A stretch of 40,856 bases of DNA from Mesorhizobium sp. (GTDB lineage Bacteria; Pseudomonadota; Alphaproteobacteria; Rhizobiales; Rhizobiaceae), in NCBI RefSeq assembly GCF_017306585.1, contig NZ_JAFKIC010000145.1, positions 1-40,856 of the forward strand, in the 5' to 3' direction. Both the position numbers and the translations under genes were made by a program. Positions within the stretch are counted from its first letter, which is position 1, and each line of letters opens with the position of its first letter. Of this stretch, positions 8,785 through 17,891 are shown in pieces. Under the pieces are notes generated by a model. It was given only the letters and a program-made list of their open reading frames with translations, was not told the DNA's origin and did no database searches.

Positions 8785-8957
8785 TGCAGGAGGTGGGGTT
8801 AACTGCGACAGGTCTGGTTGTTGAAAGAAGGTTCAAGGCCACTGGAACAGATCGTATCGGCCTCCGTTCAGATATTGGGGCACGTGTGCATCGACGCCAG
8901 ATTAAAACCCAAGGCGCAGCCGTCGGCCTCGCTGGGTACAGATCGGAGACCCACATC

Positions 8958-11393
8958 ATGACAACCAGCAACCTCGAAGTCGGCGATCTATTCTCGATCC
9001 TTGGCGCTAAAGGGATCGAGAAGCAATTGATGCGCAACGCAGGTGTTCACGGTGCGTCGGTCAACCCTGTTTCGGGGACGACGACGGTCGATTTCGATCC
9101 GGCGAAAACTGATTTGCTGGCCATCCAGGCAGTGATCAACGACTGCGGCTATCATTGTGCCGGGCAAGCCGTCCCTAATCACCTTTGCGAGAATCGTCCG
9201 GCCTCGGAAAAGGCTATCGAGGGCAAGGCAAAGCCCGTCGGTGCGCACGCCGGAATGGACATGCCAATTACGACGCCCGTTAGCAAAGCGGACGAAAAAT
9301 CCGGACACAAGGATCATAGCGGCGCTCAGACCGATGTCATGGCAAACGAAATGGGCCACGGCTCTGGTATGGACATGCAGGCAATGGTCCGCGACATGCG
9401 CAACCGGTTCTGGATCGCCCTGGTTTTCAGTCTGCCTATCTTTCTGTTTTCGCCAATGGGGCTCGACTACATCAAGTTGCCGCCCCCCTTCGGCCTGCGC
9501 CTTGACCTGGTTCTTTTCGTCTTCGCCAGCCTGGCGATCCTTTATCCGGTCTGGCCCTTCGTCGTTGCCGCGTATCGATCGATCAGGAGCGGTGTCGCCA
9601 ATATGGCGGTGCTCATCGTCCTCAGTGTCGGCACGGGATATCTCTTCAGCGTTGGATCGACGTTTTTCTATGGCGGGGAACAATTTTACGAGGCGTCGGC
9701 AATCCTCCTCGTTTTCATCCTGCTTGGCCATTGGCTCGAAATGCGCGCCAGGGCAGGTGCGTCTGAAGCCATACGCGCGCTGATGGATCTGGCGCCGCCA
9801 AAGGCCAATGTGCTGCGTGACGGAAAGGAAATCGAGGTCTCAACCGCCGAGGTTGCAGTGAACGATACGGTCATCATCAGGCCTGGCAACAAGATTCCGG
9901 TCGATGGCAGTATCCTCGAGGGCTCATCGCAGGTCGACGAATCGATGCTCACTGGTGAATCCATGCCGGTTGGCAAGAAAGTCGGCGACGGCGTCATCGG
10001 CGCGACGATTAACAAGAGTGGCACGTTCAAATATACGGCAACAAAGGTTGGCGCGGACACGGCACTGGCCCAGATCGTCAAACTGGTTCAGGAAGCCCAG
10101 AATTCCAAGGCGCCGTCGCAACTACTGGCGGACCGCGCCGCACAATGGCTGGTTTTTGCCGCGGTCTTCGTCGGCCTGCTGACATTTGCGGTCTGGTATT
10201 GGGTGGTCGGACAAACCTTGCTGTTCGCTCTGACGCTGACAATCACCGTTTTTGTCATCGCATGCCCGGACGCACTCGGCCTTGCTACGCCAATGGCGAT
10301 CATGGTTGGCACTGGACTGGGTGCGATGAACGGCATCCTGTTCAAGAACGCGGCGGCACTTGAGGAGGCAACCAAGCTCGACATCATCATTTTCGACAAG
10401 ACCGGCACACTGACCATGGGCAAGCCGGAGGTTGTGGATCTGGTAATGGCCACTGGCACATCGGAGGAACAATTGCTGTCGGCTGCCGCCGCCGTGGAGG
10501 CAGGATCCGAACATCCCTTGGCGCAGGCTATCCTGCACCGTGCCGAGAAAATCACGACACCCAAAGCAACCGACTTCAAAAGCATCGAGGGCAAAGGCGC
10601 GCAGGCGAAGGTCGATGGCAAGCTCGCGCTGCTCGGCAACAAGCTGCTTATGAGTGACAACAAGATCGATCTTGGTGTGCTGGCCGCGAAGTCCGAAGAA
10701 CTTCAGGGTGCCGGACGCACGGTTGTTCATCTCGCTTTGGACGGTAAGCTTGCGGGTCTGATCGCCATAGCCGATGCGGTGCGGCCGACGGCAATCGACG
10801 CGATAAGGGCAATTCGCGCTCGCGGCGTCGAAGTGGCCATGCTCACTGGAGACAATAAGGGCACGGCCGAACGCATCGCCAAGGGGTTGGGAATTGGCGT
10901 TGTGCTTGCCGACGTGCTGCCGGGCGACAAGGCGAGCAAGGTCAAGGAGCTTCAGGCTCAGGGCAAAAAGGTCGGTATGGTCGGCGATGGCGTGAATGAC
11001 GCGCCGGCACTCGTCCAGGCCGACGTCGGTTTTGCGATCGGAGCTGGTACCGATGTCGCAATGGAAAGTGCTGACATTGTCCTCATGAAAAGCGACCCAT
11101 TCGATGTGGTGGGTGCGATCGAACTGTCTCGCGCCACCTTGCGCAAGATGCACCAAAACCTTTGGTGGGCGGTGGGCTATAATGTGATTGCCTTCCCGCT
11201 GGCCGCCGGTGTCCTATTTCCTTTCCTGCTCGGCCCCAGCATAGCTGCAATTGCAATGTCGGGCAGCTCGGCTCTTGTCGCAATCAACGCGCTCATGTTG
11301 AAGCGCACTAAGGTGACCGGCATTCGCCGCCAAAGCGCTACAGCTGCGCTGGTTCCCACTGCGCTCCCGATCCTTCCGGTTCCTGCCGTATGA
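8958..11393 (+). CDS. Heavy-metal P1B-type ATPase, CopB-like, with CPD motif
   Basis: A membrane metal-export ATPase of 811 residues. ATG 8958 is preceded by CGGAGA about 9 bases upstream; the frame is open to 8784 but that part shows no conserved features. The N-terminus has a heavy-metal-associated-like fold lacking the usual CxxC, then a Met/His-rich linker ([23 protein letters not shown]). Eight membrane segments follow. The phosphatase loop is LTGES, the phosphorylation site is DKTGT (Asp about 480), then SEHPLAQAI and [10 protein letters not shown]. The metal site in TM6 reads CPD (residues ~436-438) where Cu pumps have CPC or CPH. TM7 has GYN and TM8 has MSGSS, as in copper pumps. Copper or silver export is the best guess, but the changed motif leaves the metal open. 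The MFS gene overlaps by 4 bases. Confidence 0.92.
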   Translation: MTTSNLEVGDLFSILGAKGIEKQLMRNAGVHGASVNPVSGTTTVDFDPAKTDLLAIQAVINDCGYHCAGQAVPNHLCENRPASEKAIEGKAKPVGAHAGMDMPITTPVSKADEKSGHKDHSGAQTDVMANEMGHGSGMDMQAMVRDMRNRFWIALVFSLPIFLFSPMGLDYIKLPPPFGLRLDLVLFVFASLAILYPVWPFVVAAYRSIRSGVANMAVLIVLSVGTGYLFSVGSTFFYGGEQFYEASAILLVFILLGHWLEMRARAGASEAIRALMDLAPPKANVLRDGKEIEVSTAEVAVNDTVIIRPGNKIPVDGSILEGSSQVDESMLTGESMPVGKKVGDGVIGATINKSGTFKYTATKVGADTALAQIVKLVQEAQNSKAPSQLLADRAAQWLVFAAVFVGLLTFAVWYWVVGQTLLFALTLTITVFVIACPDALGLATPMAIMVGTGLGAMNGILFKNAAALEEATKLDIIIFDKTGTLTMGKPEVVDLVMATGTSEEQLLSAAAAVEAGSEHPLAQAILHRAEKITTPKATDFKSIEGKGAQAKVDGKLALLGNKLLMSDNKIDLGVLAAKSEELQGAGRTVVHLALDGKLAGLIAIADAVRPTAIDAIRAIRARGVEVAMLTGDNKGTAERIAKGLGIGVVLADVLPGDKASKVKELQAQGKKVGMVGDGVNDAPALVQADVGFAIGAGTDVAMESADIVLMKSDPFDVVGAIELSRATLRKMHQNLWWAVGYNVIAFPLAAGVLFPFLLGPSIAAIAMSGSSALVAINALMLKRTKVTGIRRQSATAALVPTALPILPVPAV

Positions 11394-12697
11394 GCAAGGC
11401 GGCGAATCCTTCCGGAGTTCCGCTCGCCACGATGGCGGTACTGATGTTGGCAGTCTTTACCGTCTCCATGGGATTCGGGATCGTGCTGCCGCTTTTGCCG
11501 TTCTTGATCGAACGCCTGCTCGGGGCAGGGGGCGACGCGGCGCAGGTATCGCGAGCTACCGGGCTTTTGACCGCAATTTACACGTTGGCCCTGTTTCTGT
11601 TTGCGCCCGTTTGGGGGCGGATGTCCGATCTGTTCGGCCGCCGCGTCATTATGTTGGCGGGTCTTGTCGGGTTCGGCGCCACCATGTTGGTGTTTTCAGG
11701 CATAGAGAACCTCCTCGGTCTCTATGCCGAGCGGTTTTTCAGCGGTCTGTTTGCCGCTGCGGTGACACCAGTTGCTCTTGCGGTGATTGCCGACCTGGCG
11801 GTGGATAAGGAAGCCCGGGCGCGACGCCTTACCTTTGTCAGCCTGGCGGGGATCAGCGGTTTCCTTTCAGGCCCCATGATTGGGGTGTTCATGGCCGGGG
11901 AAACGATCAGTTCTCCGATAAATTCCAGCAGCGACGGATCGCTTGCGATTCCGCTCTCGGCGACAGCGGTTCTGGCTCTTCTAGCCGCCGCAGCCGCGGC
12001 GCTCATAGTTCCGGGTCCGAAGGCTGGAGCAGCCATTCAACAGCACGAGCATCACCTTGGACACAAACACCAGTGGCTCGTGGTGAGGCTGCTTGCTTTG
12101 GCGTTTGTGGTTTCTGCTGGTGTCGGGGTGTTCGAAGTGGGACTTGCGCTGCGCGGCAAGCAGGAACTCGGGCTCACTCGAACCCAGATTGCCATGATGT
12201 TTACGGAATGCAGTCTGGTCATGATCATCGTCCAGGCCATCGTTTTCTCGCCCTGGATTAAACCCGAGACCACGCGCTGGCTCATCGCACCTGCCCTGGC
12301 GGTTCTTTCGGCCGCGCTGTTCCTCATGCCCTTTGCCTATGATTTCCCGTTGATGCTGGCGGGCGTAGGTACGGTTGCGGCCAGCGCCGGCATTCTTTCG
12401 CCGATCCTGACATTCTGGATTTCCAGCAAGGCCGGTACGGCACAGGGAGCGGCGTTCGGCACGCAGACGGCGGCGGCAAGCCTCGGCGGTGCCGTCGGGG
12501 CGGCGGCCGGTGGGCTCCTGTTCGACGTTGCCTTTCTGCCGAACGCATCGTTCATTCTCACGGCCGTATTGATCGCGCTTGGGTTTCTCCTGAGCCTCGG
12601 CCTGCCGAACCTGCTTGCACGCGGCAAACCTGATCGACCCGTACCTGTCGCAACTCTCGCGTCATCCGCCGGCAGCCAGCCGAAGGCAACACCGTGA
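11390..12697 (+). CDS. MFS transporter, TetA/multidrug-like, with His-rich loop
   Basis: An inner-membrane secondary transporter of 435 residues with about 12 hydrophobic segments. The loop after TM2 carries the MFS signature [10 protein letters not shown]. The central cytoplasmic loop between the two six-helix halves has a histidine cluster ([13 protein letters not shown], from about residue 217), unusual for drug exporters and suggestive of metal contact. It overlaps the ATPase stop (ATGA) and its own stop overlaps the next gene's GTG, so the three are translationally coupled. The substrate is unknown. The context points to a metal, a metal complex or an antibiotic. Confidence 0.88.
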   Translation: MSKAANPSGVPLATMAVLMLAVFTVSMGFGIVLPLLPFLIERLLGAGGDAAQVSRATGLLTAIYTLALFLFAPVWGRMSDLFGRRVIMLAGLVGFGATMLVFSGIENLLGLYAERFFSGLFAAAVTPVALAVIADLAVDKEARARRLTFVSLAGISGFLSGPMIGVFMAGETISSPINSSSDGSLAIPLSATAVLALLAAAAAALIVPGPKAGAAIQQHEHHLGHKHQWLVVRLLALAFVVSAGVGVFEVGLALRGKQELGLTRTQIAMMFTECSLVMIIVQAIVFSPWIKPETTRWLIAPALAVLSAALFLMPFAYDFPLMLAGVGTVAASAGILSPILTFWISSKAGTAQGAAFGTQTAAASLGGAVGAAAGGLLFDVAFLPNASFILTAVLIALGFLLSLGLPNLLARGKPDRPVPVATLASSAGSQPKATP

Positions 12698-13989
12698 ATC
12701 CTCTCGCTAGTCATGAAGATTTAGCGATGTTGCAGCGAGAGACGTTCGATTATTTCGTTCATGAAGCGAACCACGCCAACGGCCTCGTTCTTGATAAGAC
12801 AGAAGAAAACTGGCCCGCAAGCATTGCCGCCACCGGCCTTGCGCTGGCCTGCTATCCAGTTGGCGTCGAGAGTGGGTTCATGAGCCGGAGCGCGGCTGTG
12901 GAACGCACCTTGGCCACGCTGCGCTTCTTCTGGAATAGCCCTCAGGGGCCGGAGCCGGACGCAACAGGGTATCGCGGCTTCTACTATCACTTCCTGGATA
13001 TGCAAACCGGCCGGCGCGCCTGGCTTTGCGAGCTATCGACTGTTGATAGCGCCTTCCTATTTGCGGGCGCCTTGGCGGCAGCGGCCTATTTCGTTGCGGA
13101 CGTAGCCGACGAGCGGGAAATCCGCGTGCTTGCCGACGCACTCTATCGCAGCGCGGACTGGCAGTGGGCGCAGAACCAGGGAGAGACGGTGACGCACGGC
13201 TGGAAACCGGAGAGCGGGTTTCTCGAGTACCGGTGGGAGGGCTACGATGAGGCTCTGCTCCTCTATATCCTGGGTCTTGGCTCTCCCACTTACCCGCTTC
13301 CGGAAAGTAGCTACACCGCCTGGACGTCCAGCTATCGCTGGGAGAGCTGTTACGGCTATGAGTTCCTCTACGCCGGCCCGTTGTTTACGCACCAGCTGTC
13401 CCATGTCTGGATCGACTTCCGCAGCCTTCAGGACCAGTTCATGCGCAACAAGGCAAGCGACTACTTCGAGAACAGTCGGCGCGCCACCCATGTTCAGCGG
13501 CGATACGCCATTGAAAATCCGCGTGGGTTCGACGGCTATGGCGAACACTGCTGGGGGATTACCGCAAGTGAGGGGCCTGGCCCCGCTTCTCTCAAGCTCA
13601 ACGGCATTCAGCGAGAGTTCGAAGACTATGTGGGACGCGGCGTGCCCTACGGGCCTGATGACGGCACCCTCGCGCCTTGGGCAGTCGTCGCCTCCTTGCC
13701 GTTCGCTCCCGAAATCGTCCTTCCTGCGATCGACTTCTGCATCCACCAAGCCAAGTTGAAGGTCGGCAAATACGGCTTCAACGCGGCCTTCAATCCAACC
13801 CATCCGGGCGAGCCTGGCAATCCCTACGGCTGGTGGGTGTCGCCATTTCACTTTGGACTAAACCAGGGACCCATCGTGTTGATGATCGAGAACCATCGCA
13901 GCGGCTTGTTGTGGCAATTGATGCGCTCATCTCCACCCATCCGCAGTGGCTTACAACGGGCAGGGTTCGAAGGGGGCTGGCTCGGATAG
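12694..13989 (+). CDS. Glycoamylase-like family protein (PF10091/COG5368 type)
   Basis: A protein of 431 residues starting at GTG 12694, which overlaps the MFS stop; ATG 12727 is an alternative. It opens with LQRETFDYFVHEANHANGLV, which matches the start of the glycoamylase-like fold. Further recognisable blocks are STVDSAFLFAGALAAA, YDEALLLYILGLGSP, and GYGEHCWGITASEGPGP with the expected acidic/aromatic residues. No signal peptide is visible, which is odd for a sugar hydrolase. Related enzymes act on beta-1,2-glucans, cyclic glucans or similar glycans. Rhizobia make cyclic beta-1,2-glucan, so that substrate is possible. The coupling to a metal ATPase and an MFS exporter is unexpected. Confidence 0.82.
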   Translation: MNPLASHEDLAMLQRETFDYFVHEANHANGLVLDKTEENWPASIAATGLALACYPVGVESGFMSRSAAVERTLATLRFFWNSPQGPEPDATGYRGFYYHFLDMQTGRRAWLCELSTVDSAFLFAGALAAAAYFVADVADEREIRVLADALYRSADWQWAQNQGETVTHGWKPESGFLEYRWEGYDEALLLYILGLGSPTYPLPESSYTAWTSSYRWESCYGYEFLYAGPLFTHQLSHVWIDFRSLQDQFMRNKASDYFENSRRATHVQRRYAIENPRGFDGYGEHCWGITASEGPGPASLKLNGIQREFEDYVGRGVPYGPDDGTLAPWAVVASLPFAPEIVLPAIDFCIHQAKLKVGKYGFNAAFNPTHPGEPGNPYGWWVSPFHFGLNQGPIVLMIENHRSGLLWQLMRSSPPIRSGLQRAGFEGGWLG

Positions 13990-14152
13990 TTCTCCTGGGA
14001 TGCCCGCAAACCGAGCGCCCGGGCCTGCTCCAGGTCGCATGCTCCGACGTGGGAACCGGCAATCAAGCATTTGCAGAAGTGGCCTCCGTTTTGCCTTCAG
14101 GCGCGCGGACCTCTCCTTCCGTCACAATGGATCAGGCCACTATCTTTCGAGC

Positions 14153-14542
14153 TCAAATGGCCGCGATCATCTTTTCCAGCATGCCACGAACCTGGCCAGC
14201 CAACGCCTTCAGTTGGTCGTTCGGAATCGCCTGCATTGAGGCCACCGGATTAATGGCACTGACCATCACCAAGCCCGCACCAGTGGATCGAACAATCACA
14301 TTGCAGGGGAGCATGGCGCCTACTTGCGGTTCGATCTTGATGGCTTCGTAGGCCATTTTGGGATTGCAAGCGCCAAGGATGAGGTAGTCCGCGACCACCG
14401 CGTCGATCTTCTTTTTGAGTGTCGCTTTGACATCAATCTCCGTCAGAACGCCAAAACCTTGGGCGGCCAGCGCGGCACGGGTCCTTTCGACAACCTTGCT
14501 GAATTCCTTGTCGGTAAATGTCCGGTCGATCGTATAGCTCAT
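14153..14542 (-). CDS. DUF302 domain protein
   Basis: A small soluble protein of 129 residues beginning MSYTIDRTFTDKEFSKVVER and containing the DUF302 core (FGVLTEIDVKATLKKKI, then YLILGACNPKMAYEAIKIEP, then GAMLPCNVIV). DUF302 proteins fold like TT1751 and have no settled function; they often occur beside metal and sulfur stress genes and in low-oxygen regulons. No signal peptide. It lies 32 bases after the 34-codon membrane peptide gene on the same strand, so the two probably share the FixK-type promoter at 14771-14811. Confidence 0.9.
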   Translation of the reverse strand: MSYTIDRTFTDKEFSKVVERTRAALAAQGFGVLTEIDVKATLKKKIDAVVADYLILGACNPKMAYEAIKIEPQVGAMLPCNVIVRSTGAGLVMVSAINPVASMQAIPNDQLKALAGQVRGMLEKMIAAI

Positions 14543-14574
14543 CTCAAATACTCCGGCTTAAAGTAGGCATCCCG

Positions 14575-14679
14575 CTATTTCATAAGATATTTGGCAAGCG
14601 CGGCGACGGCGAGGACTGCCAACAAGCCAATCAGCAGCATCCATGTGCCGCCAAACCACATCCCGCTTCCGTCCATCAT
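14575..14679 (-). CDS. 34-residue single-span membrane peptide
   Basis: A tiny protein: MMDGSGMWFGGTWMLL, then one hydrophobic helix ending in KYLMK. The ATG at 14679 has a good ribosome site (AAGGGGA) about 6 bases upstream; the open frame continues to 14844 but without a ribosome site or conserved features. Short Met/Gly/Trp-rich single-span peptides of this type are common in alphaproteobacterial metal-resistance and microoxic loci, with no known activity. It is probably co-transcribed with the DUF302 gene. Confidence 0.65.
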   Translation of the reverse strand: MMDGSGMWFGGTWMLLIGLLAVLAVAALAKYLMK

Positions 14680-14770
14680 TGCATTTCCCCTTGAGGTTTG
14701 ATTTTGCATGGCTGGCTCAGGGTTTCCGCCCGGGCGTGCAAACGGCGGCCTTCGCTTCACCTCGATCGTG

Positions 14771-14811
14771 ATATTACTATTCTGACCTAGGACTGCTTTG
14801 ATCTTGATCAA
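14771..14811 (-). promoter_or_regulatory. FNR/FixK-type class II promoter for the small peptide-DUF302 pair
   Basis: TTGAT CTTG ATCAA at 14798-14811 matches the FNR/FixK consensus perfectly. Reading the minus strand, TAATAT at 14776-14771 sits where the -10 element should be if the box is centred at -41.5. That predicts a start near 14763, about 85 bases before the ATG at 14679. All parts are visible; that the promoter responds to low oxygen follows from knowledge of this regulator family. Confidence 0.75.
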
Positions 14812-14877
14812 GGGAAAACAATTGAAGCATTTTGGAATAGACATCTCGCCAAGCTTCTTGGTGCGGATGCGGAGTAG

Positions 14878-15708
14878 CTATAGTCCGTTTTCCACCTGTG
14901 TTTCGCTGACATGTGTCAGGACGCTGCGGGCTACGGCCGCGATCACAGCCAAAGCGTCGGCGGTGCCGTCCGCTTCGCCCTTCTCAAAATCACCTTCGGT
15001 CTGACCCATCTGGTTTGTTACGTGGGCGAAGCAGATAACATGCTTGTGACGCGCCTCCGCAAAGGCGTAGAGCGCGGCCGCTTCCATCTCAACGGCCGCA
15101 ATTCCTTGTGCCCGGCGCGCTTTAATCGCGCGTTCCGTCTCACGAAACGGGGCGTCGGTTGTCCACGTCGCCCCCACGTGAATCGGTTCCGGCAGATTCG
15201 ACAGATTAGGGCGAACCAATTCAATCAGGTCCGCGTTGCCCTCGGCAAATTCAGCGGGTGGCATATAGTGGTGGCTGGTTCCTTCATCGCGAAGGGCACG
15301 GTCGATCAGCACAAAGTAGGGTGGCGGCCCGAGGGACGTAATCTGTCCGGCAGAGGTAATGCTGATAAGCAAGCGGCAACCCGAGGCAAAAAGCTGTTCG
15401 GCGACCAATACGGCGAATGAGGAGCCGACCGCACAGCCGACTATGCCGAGCCGCTGGCCGTCGAGCTCAAACTCGTCAAGAGCGGTGTGATAGCAGGCCC
15501 AACCCCTCGATGGGCGCGCGCGGCCTTCTTTCCGTAGACGGCGCACAATGTCGCCGTCGGGGTCAAGCACGCACACGGATGGCACCGGTTCTAATGAGAG
15601 CCCTTTCTGCCGCCGCGCCTCGCGCAGCATGTTTTCAACCTGAAACACAGATTCGGCTGAATAGTCCTTCAGCTCAAACAGCGGGGACAGCGGGATTGGC
15701 ACCGTCAT
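14878..15708 (-). CDS. Nucleoside phosphorylase-like protein (PNP/UDP family)
   Basis: A cytoplasmic enzyme of 276 residues of the PNP_UDP_1 fold. Visible signatures are GIVGCAVGSSFAVLVAEQL, ISITSAGQI (the phosphate/base region) and AAVEMEAAALYAFAE, which carries the ribose-binding Glu-Met-Glu block. Family members cleave purine nucleosides, uridine or methylthioadenosine/S-adenosylhomocysteine. The specificity cannot be fixed from motifs; the sequence is closest in feel to uridine phosphorylases. It overlaps a SAM-dependent methyltransferase gene by 4 bases (ATGA), so the two are made together. Confidence 0.85.
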   Translation of the reverse strand: MTVPIPLSPLFELKDYSAESVFQVENMLREARRQKGLSLEPVPSVCVLDPDGDIVRRLRKEGRARPSRGWACYHTALDEFELDGQRLGIVGCAVGSSFAVLVAEQLFASGCRLLISITSAGQITSLGPPPYFVLIDRALRDEGTSHHYMPPAEFAEGNADLIELVRPNLSNLPEPIHVGATWTTDAPFRETERAIKARRAQGIAAVEMEAAALYAFAEARHKHVICFAHVTNQMGQTEGDFEKGEADGTADALAVIAAVARSVLTHVSETQVENGL

Positions 15709-16301
15709 GTGCTGCGCTCGAACACAACGCCGTAGTGATAAGGCGGAAGGTCGACCAAGCGACTGAAACCAAATCCTACGGGCTCGACGACGACTTCTAC
15801 GGCTTCGGGTGGCATGCGCATATCTGTTTTAGGCCCTCGCGGCCGACCGAGCACGGTCGTCTGTTCTCGCGGCAGCTGGTGCCAGTTGACGACAGCAAAC
15901 AGCCCGAGCGGCTTGAGTGTCTTGGCAACCGCCCGGACAAGGCCAGCCTGGTCAGGCACTCCATGAAAGGTATTGGCAATCAACACAAAATCGACCTGCT
16001 CGGGAATCAGCTGCTCAATGTCGCGGGCATCTGCGGTGATCCACTTCAGCACCGACACGCCTTGGCGCGACGCTTCTAACCGGGCCAGTTCAATCATCTC
16101 CGGGTCGAGATCCAGCGCGTAAACACGCCCGTCGACGATTTTTGCAAGTGGCGCGGTGAAATAGCCGTCCCCGCAGCAAAGATCGAGCACCGTCATACCC
16201 GGACTAACACCCAAGGACAGCAAAAGGCTTGCGGGGTCGGGCCATAAAGCCGCCCACCAGTCGCGGTCCGGCATCGATGTCGCGGGAAAAATTGCGCTCA
16301 T
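15705..16301 (-). CDS. Class I SAM-dependent methyltransferase
   Basis: A soluble protein of 198 residues. Motif I is TVLDLCCGDGYFTAPLA, followed by the acidic VYALDLDPEMIELARLEA (ribose contact), then ITADARDIEQ and FVLIANTFHGVPDQ (motif IV region). There is no membrane segment. The substrate is unknown. It is the first gene of a minus-strand pair with the nucleoside phosphorylase. The two products of methylation chemistry (SAM to SAH) and nucleoside cleavage could be connected, but this is inference. Confidence 0.88.
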   Translation of the reverse strand: MSAIFPATSMPDRDWWAALWPDPASLLLSLGVSPGMTVLDLCCGDGYFTAPLAKIVDGRVYALDLDPEMIELARLEASRQGVSVLKWITADARDIEQLIPEQVDFVLIANTFHGVPDQAGLVRAVAKTLKPLGLFAVVNWHQLPREQTTVLGRPRGPKTDMRMPPEAVEVVVEPVGFGFSRLVDLPPYHYGVVFERST

Positions 16302-16551
16302 GAAAGCAGACTAAAACGCCGGCACACAGAAGGCCACGCCAGCGGTCACCCATCAAGTAATCTTTATCGTTACCTCCGTGGTCGTGGCTGCGGTCGTCAG
16401 GTCGGCCAACCCTTCGGTCACCTCGCATTCCAACTCGGTCCTGAGCTTCGACAGGCCGCTGATTGGCTCGCCGCATCCACCAGACGAGCTTGGCGCGCAA
16501 ATAGAGTGCCCGCTCGCAGTTTCGCGACGAGGGCTATTGCGTCGCTATCAT
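16302..16551. other. Divergent intergenic region between the methyltransferase and blh
   Basis: About 250 bases without a convincing gene. Open frames exist on both strands (minus 16204-16500, plus 16378-16578) but match nothing I know. The right edge runs into the AT-rich operator before blh. Confidence 0.5.
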
Positions 16552-16575
16552 TATACATTATATGCAATTGTATAT
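16552..16575. promoter_or_regulatory. AT-rich inverted repeats before blh, candidate BigR operator
   Basis: Two overlapping inverted repeats: TATACA-N11-TGTATA (16552-16574), and an 8-bp-arm repeat centred on AATT (16560-16575) with one mismatch. They end about 20 bases before the blh ATG and cover the probable -10 region. BigR-type ArsR repressors are known to bind an AT-rich palindrome over the -10 of their own operon, so BigR binding here is likely. Confidence 0.65.
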
Positions 16576-16595
16576 TGATAACGCAGGTGACCGAT

Positions 16596-17891
16596 ATGAG
16601 AATGATCCGTGTGAACGACAGGCTGTCTGTGGGGCCTCAGCCCTCGACATCCGAAATCCTATCGCTGCCCGACCAGGGGTTCGCAGTCCTGATCAACGCA
16701 CGTCCTGATAGGGAAGAACCCATCCAGCCTGGAAACGAAGCGGAGCGAGATGCTGCCGATCGTGCGGGTATTTCCTACGGCTTTATACCCGTCACGATGC
16801 CGACCATCACCGAGGCGGACGTTCGGGCCTTCCAGGCGGCTATGGCCGATGCCGACGGCGCGGTTTTTGCTCATTGCAAGACCGGCACGCGCGCCCTGAT
16901 CCTGTATGTGCTGGGTGAGGCACTCGATGGCCGTATGTCGTCACTGGAAATCGCAGATCTCGGCCAAAAGCTGGGAATCGACCTGTCGGCAGCGTCCCGG
17001 TGGCTCGAAGCGCACAGGCAACTCCGACCGGAAGTGAAGGGCTTCTTCGACCCCCGGACATGGAGCGTGCAGTACGTCGTTTCGGATCCCCAGAGTGGCA
17101 AGTGCGCGATTATCGATCCAGTTCTCGATTTCGATGAGAGGTCCGGAGCGACTGCAACGCTCAATGCCGACACGCTGCTTTCCTATGTTGCCGAGAAGGG
17201 GCTGACCGTTGAATGGATTCTCGACACCCATCCTCATGCCGACCACTTTTCGGCCGCGCAGTACCTCAAGGAGAAGACAGGTGCCCCGACCGCGATTGGA
17301 GCGCGGGTGGTCGATGTCCAGCACTTGTGGCAAGGCATCTATAACTGGCCTGAACTTCGCGTGGACGGTTCGCAGTGGGACAGGCTGTTCTCGGATGGCG
17401 ACACTTTCAAGGTCGGTTCCATCGAAGCCCGCGTGATGTTTTCGCCTGGTCACACCCTGGCGTCGATTACCTACCTGATCGGCGATGCGGCTTTTGTTCA
17501 TGATACCATCTTCATGCCCGACAGCGGCACGGCTCGTGCTGATTTTCCTGGTGGTGACGCTCGCATCTTGTGGAAATCGATCCAGAACATTCTGGGTCTT
17601 CCAGACCAAACCCGGCTGTTTACTGGCCACGACTACCAGCCGGGCGGACGCGAACCGAAGTGGGAAAGCACGGTCGGCGAGCAGAAGCGCACCAATGAGC
17701 ATCTGGCCGGCATGACCGAAGAGGCTTTTGCCAAACTGCGTGTAGCGCGTGACCGTACGCTGCCGATGCCGAAACTGATTTTGCATGCCTTGCAGGTCAA
17801 CATTCAGGCGGGGCGTCTTCCAGAGCCGGAAGCAAACGGTAAGCGCTATCTGAAATTCCCCCTGGATGCACTGGAAGGAGCAGCGTGGTGA
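16596..17891 (+). CDS. blh: Bifunctional sulfurtransferase/persulfide dioxygenase (beta-lactamase-like hydrolase)
   Basis: A 431-residue fusion. The ATG at 16596 has GCAGGTGA upstream; the frame is open further (16506) but that stretch covers the operator. Residues 1-~110 form a DUF442 domain with the phosphatase/rhodanese-like loop HCKTGTRA (Cys about 94). Residues ~145-431 form a metallo-beta-lactamase fold with the iron-site motif THPHADHF, then FSPGHT and FTGHDY, as in ETHE1-type persulfide dioxygenases. It oxidises glutathione persulfide to sulfite and moves sulfane sulfur between thiols, detoxifying H2S. It heads an operon with bigR, two YeeE-type membrane proteins and a TauE exporter, the classical arrangement. 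Confidence 0.95.
   Translation: MRMIRVNDRLSVGPQPSTSEILSLPDQGFAVLINARPDREEPIQPGNEAERDAADRAGISYGFIPVTMPTITEADVRAFQAAMADADGAVFAHCKTGTRALILYVLGEALDGRMSSLEIADLGQKLGIDLSAASRWLEAHRQLRPEVKGFFDPRTWSVQYVVSDPQSGKCAIIDPVLDFDERSGATATLNADTLLSYVAEKGLTVEWILDTHPHADHFSAAQYLKEKTGAPTAIGARVVDVQHLWQGIYNWPELRVDGSQWDRLFSDGDTFKVGSIEARVMFSPGHTLASITYLIGDAAFVHDTIFMPDSGTARADFPGGDARILWKSIQNILGLPDQTRLFTGHDYQPGGREPKWESTVGEQKRTNEHLAGMTEEAFAKLRVARDRTLPMPKLILHALQVNIQAGRLPEPEANGKRYLKFPLDALEGAAW

Larger units (their letters stand above)
8177..8957. other. Gene-poor stretch before the metal ATPase operon
   Basis: About 780 bases. There is an open frame on the minus strand at 8453-8692 (79 codons) and one on the plus strand at 8426-8746; neither resembles a family I recognise and neither has a good ribosome site. 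The stretch holds a 7-bp hairpin (8438-8457) and a FixK/FNR-like box (8771-8784). Composition is more AT-rich than the flanking genes. It may be the remains of a degraded element, but I see no transposase motif. Confidence 0.5.
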
